Positions 1 through 10,481 of a stretch of 64,000 bases of DNA are shown one piece after another. The position numbers were made by a program, and so were the translations under genes. Source of the DNA: Pyrenochaeta sp. MPI-SDFR-AT-0127 (Eukaryota; Ascomycota; Dothideomycetes; Pleosporales; Cucurbitariaceae). The stretch lies in the NCBI GenBank assembly GCA_020747015.1, contig JAGTJM010000014.1:372001-436000 (forward strand), written 5' to 3'. The notes under the pieces are model-generated. The model did no database searches. It had not been told where the DNA came from and saw nothing but the letters and a program-made list of their open reading frames with translations. Each line of letters starts with the position of its first letter. Position 1 is the first letter of the stretch.

Positions 1-1326
1 CTTCTCCTTTAGCTTTTTGTGCTCCTCTTCCAGCCGTAGCTTCATTTTGAGTTCTTCAAGCGCGCGCTTCTCCTTCTCCTCGTCCTGAGACTTCTTGCGC
101 TCATACTCGTAAATGATGCGCTCTTGCGCTTCTTTGGCTTCTCTCTCTTCCTTGTCTCGCTTCTTCTCGTACTCGTCGACAGCGCGTTGCTTTGCCTCTT
201 TGGCCTCCCTCTCTTGCTTGATCATTTTGGCTTCGTTTTCAGCAATGATTCTCTTGCGCTCCTCCTCCATGAGCCTTTCCTTTTCTGCGCGCTCATGAGC
301 CTCTTTCTCGAGTTTTGCTGTATTCTCGGCGATGATGGCTCTGCGTTCTTCTTCTTGCTCCCTCTTCTCTCTCTCAATCTTGGCGATGATCTTGTCGCGC
401 TGCTCTTCTGCCTCCCTCTGCTCCCTTGACATCTTTGCTCTGTTCTCTGCAAGGATTTGCTTGCGCTCCTCTTCTTGCTCTCGCCTCTCCTTCTCCAGTT
501 TGGCTAGGATCCGATCGCGCTGGTCCTCTGCCTCGCGCTGCTCTCTCGACATCTTCGCTCTGTTCTCAGCAATGATGTCGGCGCGTCGTTTCTCTTCTTC
601 TGCAGCCCTTCGTTCACGCTCTCTGTCCTCACGCTCGCGCTTCAGCTCCCAGTCGTGCCGCATACGCTCTTCTTGGGCCTTGATGCGGTCCTCCTCGGCG
701 TCGCGCTCCTTCCTATCCTTGATATACTTGAGCTCAATCCTGCGCTTGACCAACTCTTCTCGCCTCTCCATCTCATCCTCTTGTCTTTCTCTCTCGAGCT
801 TGTCTTCGGCTTCTTTGAGCCGCTGTTGGGTGATGGTCAGTTGGAGCTTGTCCTCGTAATGGCGATCTGGCGAATGATGATGGTGGTCATGATACTCGTG
901 CCTTGAGCGAGAGCGAGAACGGTGGTCTTTCCTGACTTCCAACCTCAGTTCGGCAATCTCATCCTCGAGTGACCATTCACCGGGGATCCTTCGAGCGCCT
1001 CCACGGCCCCGAGGACTGCTGTCCCGATGCTCGGTGCGGACGTTGGGGCTACTCTCATTGTCCATGCGGGTGGTGTTGTAAATGGTCACGTTGGGCACTG
1101 GGGATTGGCCTTGTGAGCGCGATCGGTGGAGAGCGGACGTGTAGTGGACTTCGCGGCCGGGGTACTCACTAGGACGGCGGCCATAATCGGGGCGAAGGTC
1201 GTCGTCCCGTTTTCGCGATGGTTTGCTTGGTACTCCAGGACGAACATGGCGAGCACCAGCGGTATAGCGGTCACTGGTGTACCACTCGTCCTCGGTGTAG
1301 TTGTCCCACTCGTCTGGGGAAGGCAT
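1..1326 (-). CDS. Coiled-coil protein, C-terminus beyond window edge
   Basis: The frame is open from an ATG at 1326 down to base 1 (442 codons, no stop), so the protein is cut by the window edge. It begins MPSPDEWDNYTEDEW, an acidic start followed by a basic, arginine-rich stretch. A Ser/Arg/His-rich patch (RSRSRSRHEYHDHHHS) lies at roughly residues 130-160. From about residue 165 onward nearly every residue is Glu, Lys, Arg, Gln or Ala, with hydrophobic residues at heptad-like spacing, so it should form one long coiled coil. Tandem 40-residue repeats sit inside it (separate entry). I recognise no enzyme domain; a structural or scaffold role is only inference. The ATG was chosen because it is followed by non-repetitive sequence typical of a real N-terminus. 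The codons are uninterrupted, so I see no intron. Confidence 0.8.
   Translation of the reverse strand, partial: MPSPDEWDNYTEDEWYTSDRYTAGARHVRPGVPSKPSRKRDDDLRPDYGRRPSEYPGREVHYTSALHRSRSQGQSPVPNVTIYNTTRMDNESSPNVRTEHRDSSPRGRGGARRIPGEWSLEDEIAELRLEVRKDHRSRSRSRHEYHDHHHHSPDRHYEDKLQLTITQQRLKEAEDKLERERQEDEMERREELVKRRIELKYIKDRKERDAEEDRIKAQEERMRHDWELKREREDRERERRAAEEEKRRADIIAENRAKMSREQREAEDQRDRILAKLEKERREQEEERKQILAENRAKMSREQREAEEQRDKIIAKIEREKREQEEERRAIIAENTAKLEKEAHERAEKERLMEEERKRIIAENEAKMIKQEREAKEAKQRAVDEYEKKRDKEEREAKEAQERIIYEYERKKSQDEEKEKRALEELKMKLRLEEEHKKLKEK
244..570 (-). repeat. In-frame 120-bp tandem repeats encoding 40-residue coiled-coil units
   Basis: Within the coiled-coil gene, units begin with the motif AENRAKMSREQREAE at base 570, again at 450, and in a diverged form (AENTAKLEKE) at 330. 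The first two steps are exactly 120 nt. A shorter third unit leads into AENEAKM at 243. The first two units differ by a few conservative changes (DQRDRILAKLEKE versus EQRDKIIAKIERE). This is internal duplication kept in frame; copy number may vary between strains, which is inference. Confidence 0.8.
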
Positions 1327-2710
1327 GGTTGCGGCTTGGTGCGGTTTGGTTCTGCAGAAGAATACAAGGTCAAGATAGTCCTGTTCAAGCTACAAAGTAA
1401 CCAAGAAATCAGGAGCAAGCAGTTCAAATCCTGGTGTGCCGGTGTTTGATCTCAGAGACTCAGCAGAGGCGGGGAATGATGACAGAAATGCTGAGGGGTG
1501 GCACGCAAGCAGTCTGACACGGGGGCGCACGACAGCAGCAGGTCACGTAAGAAAGCAAAAAGAAATGAATCGAAAAAGTGCGGCAAGCCAGGAATTTGAA
1601 AGATTACAAGCAGCGGAGCGACATTGGGGGCTGAAATGCTCCCACGATGCAGCTAGTCATCAGGCAGCTACTGCTTGGGGCTGAGGCCGGGGTCTCTCAC
1701 GGCTTGGTCTGGTGGCCCACGCAGCGGCCGGCTATGGTGCGTCTGCAGGCAGGATGAGACCAGCGGCTGGACGCATGCCGCCCAACTTGGTGTGCATATC
1801 GACAGACACTGTGTTGGAGGCGGTGTGTATGTATGCGTGTATGCGTGTATGTGTGTGCCTGTGTCTGTGTCTGTGTGAGCGTGTGGAGCTTTTGCCGCCT
1901 TGTTTGCTCCGTGTTTCTGGCGGTTTTGGTGGTGGGTGTTGATGGAGGGGCAATCGCCTCTAAATTTGTAACACACTGCTGGGGTTGTCCAGGTTCGCTC
2001 TTTCCTCCTTTGGGACTGGCGGGGGGCCGAGATTCCCATAATCGCGCGGTACGCCGTCAGCCTTATCGAACCAGGACAAACCAACATTTTAAACCTCCCC
2101 TGCTGCTCCAAGATGCATTGGGTACCATTGTACCTTGAAAAGCAGCCCGCTTTTCCAAGATGCGTCAACTGTTGCGCGCTTCAGGACACACATGGAAGCG
2201 CCTCTTGAAACCCCATGTGCGCGCGCGTGCGACTCGCCGGCACGAGTGTGACCATATTCTTGATTCGAGTAAGCTCCCCATGTGCCTGCGCCGGCGACAT
2301 CGGCTAGCCCTTGGCGGCATGTCCGCTTCACGGCAGTCGACGCATCGAGATTGCACTTCAGCCGCACCCTTTCATTTCCTCGCGCTCGAGTACGCCTTGC
2401 AGTCGACCAACATGCCTGCATATAGACTTGGACCCCACAGAAAGCCCAAAGAAGAGCCAAGCAGCACGTCCTGGGACCCTATGCTAGAACACAGCGTTGA
2501 TGTGCACTGTACGCAAGTGCATTCGGCCAACATCACACGCCACCAATCGCATCTTGGTCAACTGTTGGCTTGGTCTCATGCATGTTAGCCACGCGATGCT
2601 ACCTACGGGCGGAGCCGTTCACACCCAGACTTGGAAGCCAAAGTAATCGCCTTGAAATATGCCCTGGGTGAGCGAAGAGTGGTATCTATCCAACGCCTTA
2701 GCCGCACTTA
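1327..2710. other. Intergenic: 5' flank of coiled-coil gene, 3' flank of HEM25
   Basis: No convincing gene. It should hold the promoter and leader of the minus-strand coiled-coil gene. The only notable structure is an imperfect GT-rich microsatellite at about 1826-1882 (tracts of GTATGC, TGTG and GTCT). Confidence 0.5.
1826..1882. repeat. Imperfect TG/GTATGC microsatellite
   Basis: A purine-pyrimidine alternating tract on the plus strand: repeated GTATGCGT units pass into TGTGTGCCTGTGTCTGTG. It is a simple-sequence repeat in the 5' flank of the coiled-coil gene and may be length-polymorphic. Confidence 0.7.
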
Positions 2711-3781
2711 TTATACACGTACATCCTTCTCTTCTTCAACAACCTCTCTCCACTCCCTTTCCGCTCTCCTGATCAGCTCCTCGTATACAGTCCAAGCAAG
2801 CGCACTGCTGACAGCTTTTCGCGCGATCCTGATCCCTAATCCATCAAAGAAGCTCCTCGGCCCTTCTTCCGCGAACATCTTCTTCGCTGCGTGAACCATG
2901 TTGCCGTAGCGGTCGGGCATCAGTTGTAGCCGCGTTTTGATCGCATCAAAGGGGTTCGTGATTGTGGTTCCTAGTCCTGCTGCAGCGACGCCTGATAGGA
3001 AGTTTATGCCTGCAGAAGTGCTGGACGAGAGTTTGGTGGCGGTGCCAGACTTTTCTTCAATCTTGGTCGCCAGTGATGAGAGTTTTCGCTTCGACTGCTC
3101 GTAAAAGAGCACGTAGAGACCTGCGTACGGCGCGTCGCGCACCGCCGTTGCGCCAAAGCCTGCAAAGAACCCCTTCAAGCCCTCGGTGCGAAATATGTCC
3201 CGCGACGCCGTAAAGAGCGAATTGTACGAGTACAAATTGCTCTCATACCGCACTTTCAGCACCGTAATTGGCATCATTACGAAGCCCGCCCATGTTCGCG
3301 CAAAGGCTCCCGTCGCTAGATTTGCCGTGTTGCTCAGCTTCGGCAGTGAGCTTGAGTGCTCTCCCCCTTTTATTATCCCATCATTTCTGCCAGCTGCGAT
3401 CAGACTTGCTCTGCGCCGCAACGCATTCAAGCTGGAGAAGTATATTGCAGATCCAAAGCCTGTGCGTAGTGTGCTTGGCAAGGTGCCTCTCCAAAACTGT
3501 CGTACGGGGTTTGGCCCATTGGCAATTGTTCTGATCGTGTCGAGGAGTGTGCTGGAGCGCGATTGCTGGACTCTTGTCTTTAACAAGTCTGCCGGCTGTA
3601 ACAGGACAGCTGAGAGGACGCCAGAGCTGAGGCCGGCAAAGAAATGAACTTCAGAAGCTGTTAGCAGGAAATTGCAGGGTACTTAAAGTCTTCCCACGAA
3701 ACCTTGAACCTGCCTAAAGGCCCTATTAAGAAGTAGTGACTTACAATAAGACGACGAGCGCGACTTCTTGCCATCGGACAT
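2711..3781 (-). CDS. HEM25: Mitochondrial glycine carrier (SLC25A38/Hem25 family)
   Basis: Inner-membrane carrier of the SLC25 family; the Hem25/SLC25A38 branch imports glycine into mitochondria for the first step of haem synthesis. Two exons: 3781-3745 and 3648-2711, about 324 residues, a normal carrier length. The intron begins GTAAGT, and GCTAAC lies about 10 nt before the AAG acceptor. A CAG acceptor at 3658 would instead insert SSEV-like residues in frame, so residues 13-16 are uncertain. The three carrier signatures are visible: PADLLKTR near residue 31, PITVLKVRYES in the middle repeat (Thr replaces the acidic residue, as is usual in this subfamily) and PFDAIKTR in the third. The N-terminus (MSDGKKSRSSSY, then HFFAGLSSGVLS) also matches the family. 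It lies between a coiled-coil gene and a DUF3605 gene on the same strand with no operon-like overlap. Confidence 0.9.
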
Positions 3782-4514
3782 TGCCGCACCGTCAAAAGTT
3801 CAATTGCTATATCGTTGGCACAGTAGCTTCACTATGCATGGTGCTAGGAACCCAGGAGGTTGGGCCGTCTATATCGAAGTAAAACCCAGCTGAAGGTGCT
3901 TGAACGAACTCGAGTCGGCAAAATGTGCATGACGTTGTGATGCGCAGCCGTGAGCGCCCGAGCACACCGGCGGGTCGGTACGCCGAGGCTTGTACTCGTT
4001 GGGGTCAGCATTCCGCACCTATGAGGAACAGACAGTTCATCACCCACTTCAGATTACTCATAAACATTCTACTTTGATATAGTAAGAATCTGACATGTCT
4101 ACGTCTGACCTCAGCAGCCACATTTTCTGCTCGTACACGTAGGTGGATAGTCAATTTTGGGTTTTCGCCTTCCAAGTGAACGCCTTCTTATACATGTACA
4201 GCACATCAGACTTCTAATCTCCACGCCAAGAGAGTATTCCTCAGCCTTCTACGCAGCAAAGCATATCACGATCACTTGAAACTCGCCTTGTCTTGATGGA
4301 AACCAGCTTTGTTCTTCAATAAGAATAGAATATTCACCTGTCCAACTTTGACCATCAGCCTTGGATTCAGATGTCACCATCATGGCATGGTCAATGAGTT
4401 GCCTCGTATCCGTGAAGTTCGATGCCTCCGAGTACACGATTAGCTTACAGTGCCGTAAGTATCAGCCAAAAAAGACACCATTGATTGTAGCGCCCTCAGA
4501 GCATCCATCGTCCT
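3782..4514. other. Intergenic: 5' flank of HEM25, 3' flank of DUF3605 gene
   Basis: About 730 bases without a supported gene. It should contain the HEM25 promoter. I see no clear TATA box or repeat. Confidence 0.4.
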
Positions 4515-5222
4515 TCACTTCGTCCACTCCTCCAATACGCCGGCCTCCACATCCTTGACTAATACATGTACATGCTCCAAGCTCCTCACACTCTGCAAGT
4601 TTGTAGTGTTCTTGAACCAAATAATCTTACTCCCCTCTACTTCCTCACTAGCCTTTTGCCTGAACTCACTTCTCACGAAATCTTCGACACTTCTATATCC
4701 TTCTTGACTCAATGCACCCTCCTCGTCCACAGGCAACCGCTGTTTCAGCCACACTACGATATGGCGAATGCCTGGCTCAAACGCATAGCCCCAGTCATTT
4801 CTGAGGATCTTGAAGTCCTCTGAGTCCGCGAATGGTGTGTCGTCACGCACTGCAAACCTCAGAGCTCCCTTCTCATCTTCAATCGGATTCCAAAATAACC
4901 TTTGCTGAAGCAAATACGTCATCACATTGCCGAACTTCTCCTTCACATGCGCTGTCCAGGCTAGATACGCTTTCAGCGCGCTCGGCCAACGCTTTAGCTC
5001 CTCGAGTTGGTTGGTTGATATCAGGTGGTGTAGATTTGACCAGGAATGCGGCGTGAATTGACTGTCGGTGAGTGAGAGCTGTTGCCAATCGATTGCCGTG
5101 AGTGCAAAGGGCGGACTTTCGCGTGGAAATGGCAACGCAGCCGGGTCTGGATTCGACTTCCAAGTCGACTGGAAGACAGATGGTAACGAAGATTCGTCGA
5201 TTTTGAGCATACTCGACGTCAT
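4515..5222 (-). CDS. DUF3605 protein, N-acetylglucosamine-induced protein 1 (GIG1)-like
   Basis: A 235-residue soluble protein in one exon. The block with NLHHLISTNQLEELKRWPS, YLAWTAHVKEKFGNVMTYLL, RDDTPFADSEDFKILRNDWGY and GIRHIVVWLK matches my memory of the fungal/yeast DUF3605 family, which includes Candida GIG1, a gene induced by N-acetylglucosamine. No biochemical activity is established that I can cite. I chose the ATG at 5222 (MTSSMLKIDESSLPS), where family-like sequence begins. The frame stays open upstream to an ATG at 5426, adding 68 residues with a hydrophobic segment (IIFITLLLYLWLLNW); that longer form would be membrane-anchored and is reported as a finding. The C-terminus ends AGVLEEWTK. 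Confidence 0.75.
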   Translation of the reverse strand: MTSSMLKIDESSLPSVFQSTWKSNPDPAALPFPRESPPFALTAIDWQQLSLTDSQFTPHSWSNLHHLISTNQLEELKRWPSALKAYLAWTAHVKEKFGNVMTYLLQQRLFWNPIEDEKGALRFAVRDDTPFADSEDFKILRNDWGYAFEPGIRHIVVWLKQRLPVDEEGALSQEGYRSVEDFVRSEFRQKASEEVEGSKIIWFKNTTNLQSVRSLEHVHVLVKDVEAGVLEEWTK

Positions 5223-5747
5223 GTTGCCAGCTCGACTTATTCTTGCAATTATTGAAGATAAGAGATGACGAATGCCAGCAGGGCGTGGCCAGTTTAGAAG
5301 CCACAAATATAGGAGCAGAGTAATGAAGATGATGCCAAGTGCAACTTCTCGCAATTGATCGATACATGTGGTAAGTGCGAAATGTGGGATTGGCCATGGT
5401 ACCTGCAGACACTGAAGCGGAAGCATTGCCCTTTTAGGCCAGTTTCTAAGGCTCCCTCACAAAATACATACCATTCGTAATCCGTGTCACTTAACCTGGA
5501 TTACAGGAGCACACGCATCATCACATAACCCTGGGCTCGCTAGAGAGCCTTTGGAGGCCTTTGGAATATGAGTTTGTTTTCGCTCAATTAGGTGCAACGA
5601 CCAAGAGCAGATTCATAATTGTGAGTACAGGAAGGAGATTTTGAGAACACCTATAAATGTCTGAATTCTTTAATAGCATGGTATTAAATGCTACACTCAG
5701 GATGTCGTTGTCGTTTTTTACTCTAAAAATTGCCATTGACGCTCAAG
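5223..5747. other. Intergenic: 5' flank of DUF3605 gene, 3' flank of PUF6
   Basis: About 520 bases. The part nearest the DUF3605 gene (to 5426) is an in-frame open extension of that gene. No other feature was recognised. Confidence 0.4.
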
Positions 5748-8019
5748 CTATAGCTTCTCAAGCAAGATCCTCGCGCCAGCGTTACCCCTGGTGTTCGCTT
5801 GTGGTTTATCACCCTTCTTCTGTTTGTTGCTCTTCGTGTCTGCGCCCTTAGCTCCTGTGGGACCAGCAGCAGCCTCCAGTTTCTTCTTGTCCTTCTTCAA
5901 TGCCTTCAACACTTCCTCTTTCTTCGCAAACCCCTCTGTTTCCGTCAAAGCCACAACTACAAATGACCCCTGGCCAGTAGCCCAATCGATGACACTACTC
6001 TTGATCTCGTCCCAGAGTAGATCTGCAAACCCAAGAGCAGGCTCCACTGGAACAACTTTTCTTGTGACCGGGTCGAATTTGCCGCCTTGAACAAGCGTCT
6101 TCAGCATGTTCTTCCCGTGGCTGATAGCCTTGTTGTCCCCAGCAGAGGCGGGAAGTGCAGAGTCTAGGATAGACTGCGAAAGGCGTGCGACTTCCGCTAA
6201 AGCTTCTTTCCGCTTCTTTGGCTCAACCTCTGGTGCTCCGACGAGAACCTCGCCCATGAATTGCAAGCCAAAAGTAAAAGAAGCAAAGTCAGCTGCGCGA
6301 GCAGTGACAGCGCTGAGCAGCTGAGGCTCAATGTTCTTCGTGATCTCTTGGAGACGCGTGTTTGGGTCTTTCTTGGAGGTCGTTTGGCGGATTGTATACA
6401 GCTCAGTCAGCCGCTCCCGTGTGTTGTCGTCCAGGAGCCACTTTGCGTCTGCGGCAAATGGATACAGCAAGACTGTGCGAGCACGAGCGTCATTCACCAA
6501 GTTGATCACCTTCTCAGGCAATGTATCGTTACTTGGCAGAAGTTCACTGAAAATCGATTTTGACGAAAGTTTGGTGTCGTCCGTAACTGCCAGCGCAGCA
6601 AGAAGAACATGGTGGGCGTGGGTATCGTAGGCCATTGTTTCAATCGTATCTTTATATGGTCGCAAGAATAGCTTGCGGTCTTTGGCTGTCCCATAAGCAA
6701 AGCACAGTGACATCAGCCGCGAGCCAGATTTTGTGAAAGCCAGATTCTTCAGTAGATCCACATTATCGGCCTCTTCACCTTCTTTGAGGGTAGGATCCGG
6801 CTTCAGATGCTCCAGGAAATCGTTGGCCTGTTCCGTTCCTGGCTCGGTCACGAGGAAATATTGAAGCATAGCATCGTGAAGCATGGTGAAGCCAGTGAGT
6901 TTCTTTTGAATTAGCGAATTAATCTGGCGTTCCAGATAGTCCATAATCGGCTTTCTCTTCTCGGGCGATTGCTCTAGGATGACAGAAAGTTCCGCGCTGT
7001 CTGTGCCTTTGGTCTCAAGACCTATGATTGAAAACTCAGGTCCATACCACTCGCGAAGCAGGCGATTCTTCTGCTCTGGAGTTGCGACTTGCCGATAAAT
7101 ATCGTCTACAATCCATGCGGCTTCTGGGTGATTTATCATGCGCTTGACGTGGCCGTAGAACTCGGAAATGATAAGGTCGCGGATTTCAGGATCGCTGGCG
7201 GCATTAGTCAAAGAAGTCTGAATTTAGGGACACTCCACTTACCCTTTCTCCACCAACTTGGCGATCAGGAATTTGGAATATTTGCCCTCAGCAAGGACCT
7301 TAAACTCTCCTTTGAGCTCTCGCGCTATTGATCTCCTCTGCTCCATTGTTGAGTATTTTATCGCAGTCTGAATGACGCGCCCAGAATCATGCTTGAAGAC
7401 AAAGTCCTTGACTCTGCCTGTGATGATCTCGAAGAGTTCCTTGATAAGCTCCCTTCTCTCATCCTTCTGAACGTGTGACTTTAGTCGTAGCTTTTCCCAA
7501 AGCTTCTTGGAGCGTTCGATCACGTCGGCGTTCGGCTTTGCAGCTCTTCGTTCTTTTGCGAGAGCTTTTTGTTTCGCATGCGCTTCTCGCGAGGTGCTTG
7601 CTATGATTTCAATTAGTGCTTAATATGGAAGTGTAGAAGCGCTGAAGCATACCATTGAGTCCTGCCAATTTCGATTCTGTCGCATCACCTTTAGGTTCCT
7701 TCTCGTCTTTATGCTTCTGCACTTTCCCGTTCTGCTCTGTGGTCTCTGGTTCAACGTCTTCGCTGCTCTCAGCATCACTCATGTTCTCGTCTCCGTCCTG
7801 GGATGCCGAAAAACCGTAGAAGCCATTCGCTGCCTCGCTAGTGTCAGACTCATCAAAGTCCTCTGGGCTGTCCTCCTTGGCCTTCTTTGACTTTTTCACA
7901 GGCTTGACCTCGTGCTTCGATTCATGTTTGGAGGCGGGCTTCTCAACTCTGACCTTCTTGCTTTTGTTTTTGCTGTCAGAAGCGCTTGCTACGGTGGATT
8001 TTCGCTTTATTCCGGCCAT
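5748..8019 (-). CDS. PUF6: Pumilio-homology nucleolar protein Puf6
   Basis: Divergent Pumilio-repeat RNA-binding protein of the Puf6/PUM3 family, which in yeast is nucleolar and acts in 60S ribosome assembly and ASH1 mRNA repression. Three exons: 8019-7653, 7600-7243 and 7194-5748, 723 residues. Both introns (about 50 nt) have clear GT/AG ends; the second has a GACTAAT branch site, and splicing joins VEKG to DPEIRDLIISEFYG in frame. The N-terminal ~110 residues are a Lys/Glu/Ser-rich tail with nuclear-localisation-like clusters (KNKSKKVRVEK, KKSKKAKED). The Puf-type helical repeats start near KLWEKLRLKSHVQKDERREL and include KHDSGRVIQTAIKYST. The CPL region lies in the C-terminal half (KHFSFGLQFMGEVL-like helix, AASAGDNKAISHGKNMLKTL area), and the tail is Lys-rich. 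Start and length fit the family. Confidence 0.9.
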
Positions 8020-9864
8020 TTTTGGCGTTATATCTCAAGATCGAACTCGTTCAGTTCGCCGGAAAAGTTGCATCTCGAACTTTTTCCGGCCTACGGGCCG
8101 ATATTCTGCCGAGCCTAACAAAAAGTGGGGCATTACGAGACTGGGCATCTTTATCAACACTTCCATTCATTCTTTGTCTACGTTCAATGTGAAGTTATCT
8201 GTCTTTGGCTGACATGGTCTCACAACTGTTGGTCGTTATCTCTGCCTTCTCAATGTCATCACACTATGCCTCAATGTATCGATCTGGACGCGCCACGTGA
8301 TGATTCATTTCCACCTACAATCCGCAATCTTGATCACGAACATGATCTTGTCTCGTCAGAGCCTCATATGCTGGCGTGACATGAGGTGCTTTCTTATTTC
8401 GGGGGCCCATCTGACGAAATTTCGGGTACAAGGTGGCTCTTCCCACCAACCGCAGGGCATGGTTCTACTTTACCCTTGACCCGAAACCGGAATATTCAGA
8501 TGAAGCCACATCTTTTTCTCCTGAAGCATGGTTCAACGGAGCATCCCGTAGCTCGGCGAATAACAATGCCATGCGCTGAAGACGCAAATCTGCCAAACAT
8601 GCGTTAAGCAAGCTTTTGCTGTCCAAGGCCGCGTTGCAGCTGCATAAAAACACCTGTAGCACGCAACGCATTGATTAACACAAGCCAAGCCAAAGCTTGC
8701 CCAAATAATCAAACCTGCAGTCCTTCCCCGCATCACTGATACGTATTAATTGCGAAATGATACTCATTGGCCAGTTCACACATACTTCTCACGCGGCTCA
8801 TAGCTTGATAGATGCTTAATTGCACATCTTCCGGTATAGGTCTCTTGGCCCTACAGGACACGCCAGCCAGTACATTGTAAATTTGAACGGTCGAACGCTC
8901 CGATTGGCGGAGCTACCATCGCAAGTGGCGTAACGCGGGTGTCTGAAGAAGAGATAGCCATGTCAGGGAAGGATACATCCGCATCCAATTACGGTTCACT
9001 CACCATTATGGCTATCCGATCTCCAATGATCTGATCGAACCTTATGTAATCTACCAGACGAGCAATGACTGACAAACCCTTTGGTCATCGCTATGTAGGC
9101 TCGCAGGCCACCAGAAGTGCAACCACAGCAAGGCAATCTTACGCATGATTACGGCAATTTCTTTCTAACTCGACTTCGATCGAAGAGACTTTCAGTCACC
9201 ATCTTATTTTCACTTGGCCATATACAATACATCCGGAAAGCTGGCTAGATACTTGCCCAGCATCCCTAGCCAGGCACACGCGTCCTACAAACCCAACTTT
9301 CAGGGCTGTCCATCAATTGTTTCACCTCAGGAGCGGTGATGCCATGGAAGATATTAGTCCAGACCTCTCTATTTCCCTACTAATGCGGGAGATCGTCACA
9401 AGTACTTCACAGACGCTGGGAATCTCCGTCTAGGCATTTCGGGTGCAACATCCCCTCCAGGAACTGAAGCCGCAGCTGACGTGTACAGCGGGACCAGTCT
9501 TTGGTATCTTGTCGATGACCCTATCTGCATATTGTTTTGCGTCTGGATAGAGTAACTATCAGTGTTTCATGCCATCGACCGCACTGAACTCATCTCGCTG
9601 AACCCGGCCAGAGGACAACTTCGATGATCCAATTTCAAGAGAGTATCACGTCCTCACGGTTTTCCATGTGGCCACCAAACTATGACGATGCGGAAAGACG
9701 GTGATATTTTCCGCCGTTAATCTACATGCTCCGTCACTGTTGATGGAGCGTACATTTTCAAGGCCACTCTGAAATGTATATAAAGAGGGAGACAATGGCA
9801 TGTCAGACCATCATCGAGCACTCCAGGCATATCCTTCTGATTAGCAACTCAAGAAACCATCAAC
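8020..9864. other. Intergenic divergent region between PUF6 and a secreted-protein gene
   Basis: About 1.85 kb. The left part should be the PUF6 promoter and the right part the promoter of the secreted repeat protein, which has a TATA box (separate entry). I found no other gene; short frames here lack spliceable partners or familiar sequence. Confidence 0.45.
9777..9784 (+). promoter_or_regulatory. TATA box of the secreted proline-rich protein gene
   Basis: TATATAAA lies 81 bases before the ATG at 9865. A short leader ending CATCAACATG follows. Few housekeeping genes in this window have so clear a TATA box, which fits a strongly regulated gene. Confidence 0.65.
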
Positions 9865-10481
9865 ATGAAGTTCTCCACTGTTTTCTACGTTATGGGACTC
9901 AGCGCGTAGGTTTATCGCAGTCGAACCATTCTTGCGTCTCTTGAGCTGACACTCAGATAGCTTTGCGGCTGCCGCACCTCAGGCCAGTAGTCGTCCGGTA
10001 CCAAGCGTCTCCCGTGGACCTGTTGCCAGTGGATCTGCCTTACCTCCTCGACCAAGTGGCTCCGCTCAACCTCCACGCCCAAGTGGCTCAGCCCAGCCTC
10101 CACGTCCCAGCGGTCGTCCCAGCGGCCGCCCCAGTGGCTCTGCTCAGCCTCCGCGTCCCAGTGGATCTGTCGTGCCTCGTCAAGCTTCTGTCAGCCGCCC
10201 TGCGGTCCCCAGCGTGTCGCCCCCAGCGTATGTAAAACCAGAGTGTATCACCTGCAATGTGCTCATTTGCGTACTTCGATTTACGTGCAAACACACTCGC
10301 AGTCGAACTTCGAATCCAAACTCTTGCTAAGCATTTGAACAGTCTTCCCTCTGGTCGCCCCTCGGTCAGCCGCTCTTTCACCATCTCGGTGCGCCCGACT
10401 CCTCCGGCTCCATCGGCCCGTCCCTCGCGCACCCGCAGCGCTGGTCCCCCCTCATCGCCCACTCCTGCTGTTGAAGAGTAG
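9865..10481 (+). CDS. Small secreted proline/serine/arginine-rich repeat protein
   Basis: A three-exon gene of 148 residues: exons 9865-9905, 9961-10227 and 10343-10481. Splicing was inferred from frame: exon 1 ends GC before GTAGGT, exon 2 begins after ATAG, exon 2 ends before GTATGT, and exon 3 begins after a TTGCTAAG branch site and ACAG. Residues 1-20 form a signal peptide (MKFSTVFYVMGLSAAFAAAA), probably cut before APQASS. The mature protein is almost entirely Pro, Ser, Arg, Gly and Ala, with four near-identical 9-residue units (SGSAQPPRP type) plus SGRPSGRP, flanked by VPSVS motifs. It has no cysteine and should be disordered and basic. I recognise no named family. A cell-wall-associated or effector-like role is inference. 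The neighbouring tRNA and PUF6 give no clue to function. Confidence 0.75.
10030..10170 (+). repeat. 27-bp tandem repeats encoding SGSAQPPRP units
   Basis: Within exon 2 of the secreted repeat protein the coding units (AGT GGC TCC GCT CAA CCT CCA CGC CCA type) recur three times in a row, then once more after an SGRPSGRP interruption. Synonymous differences (CGC/CGT, CCA/CCC) show the copies are not recent perfect duplicates. Confidence 0.75.

Noticed and set aside
113..906. Several plus-strand frames rich in Ser, Leu and Phe
   Set aside because: Antisense shadows of the Glu/Lys/Arg-rich coiled-coil gene.
1826..1882. Telomere-like or origin function of the GT-rich tract
   Set aside because: It lacks the TTAGGG unit of filamentous fungi and is a simple microsatellite.
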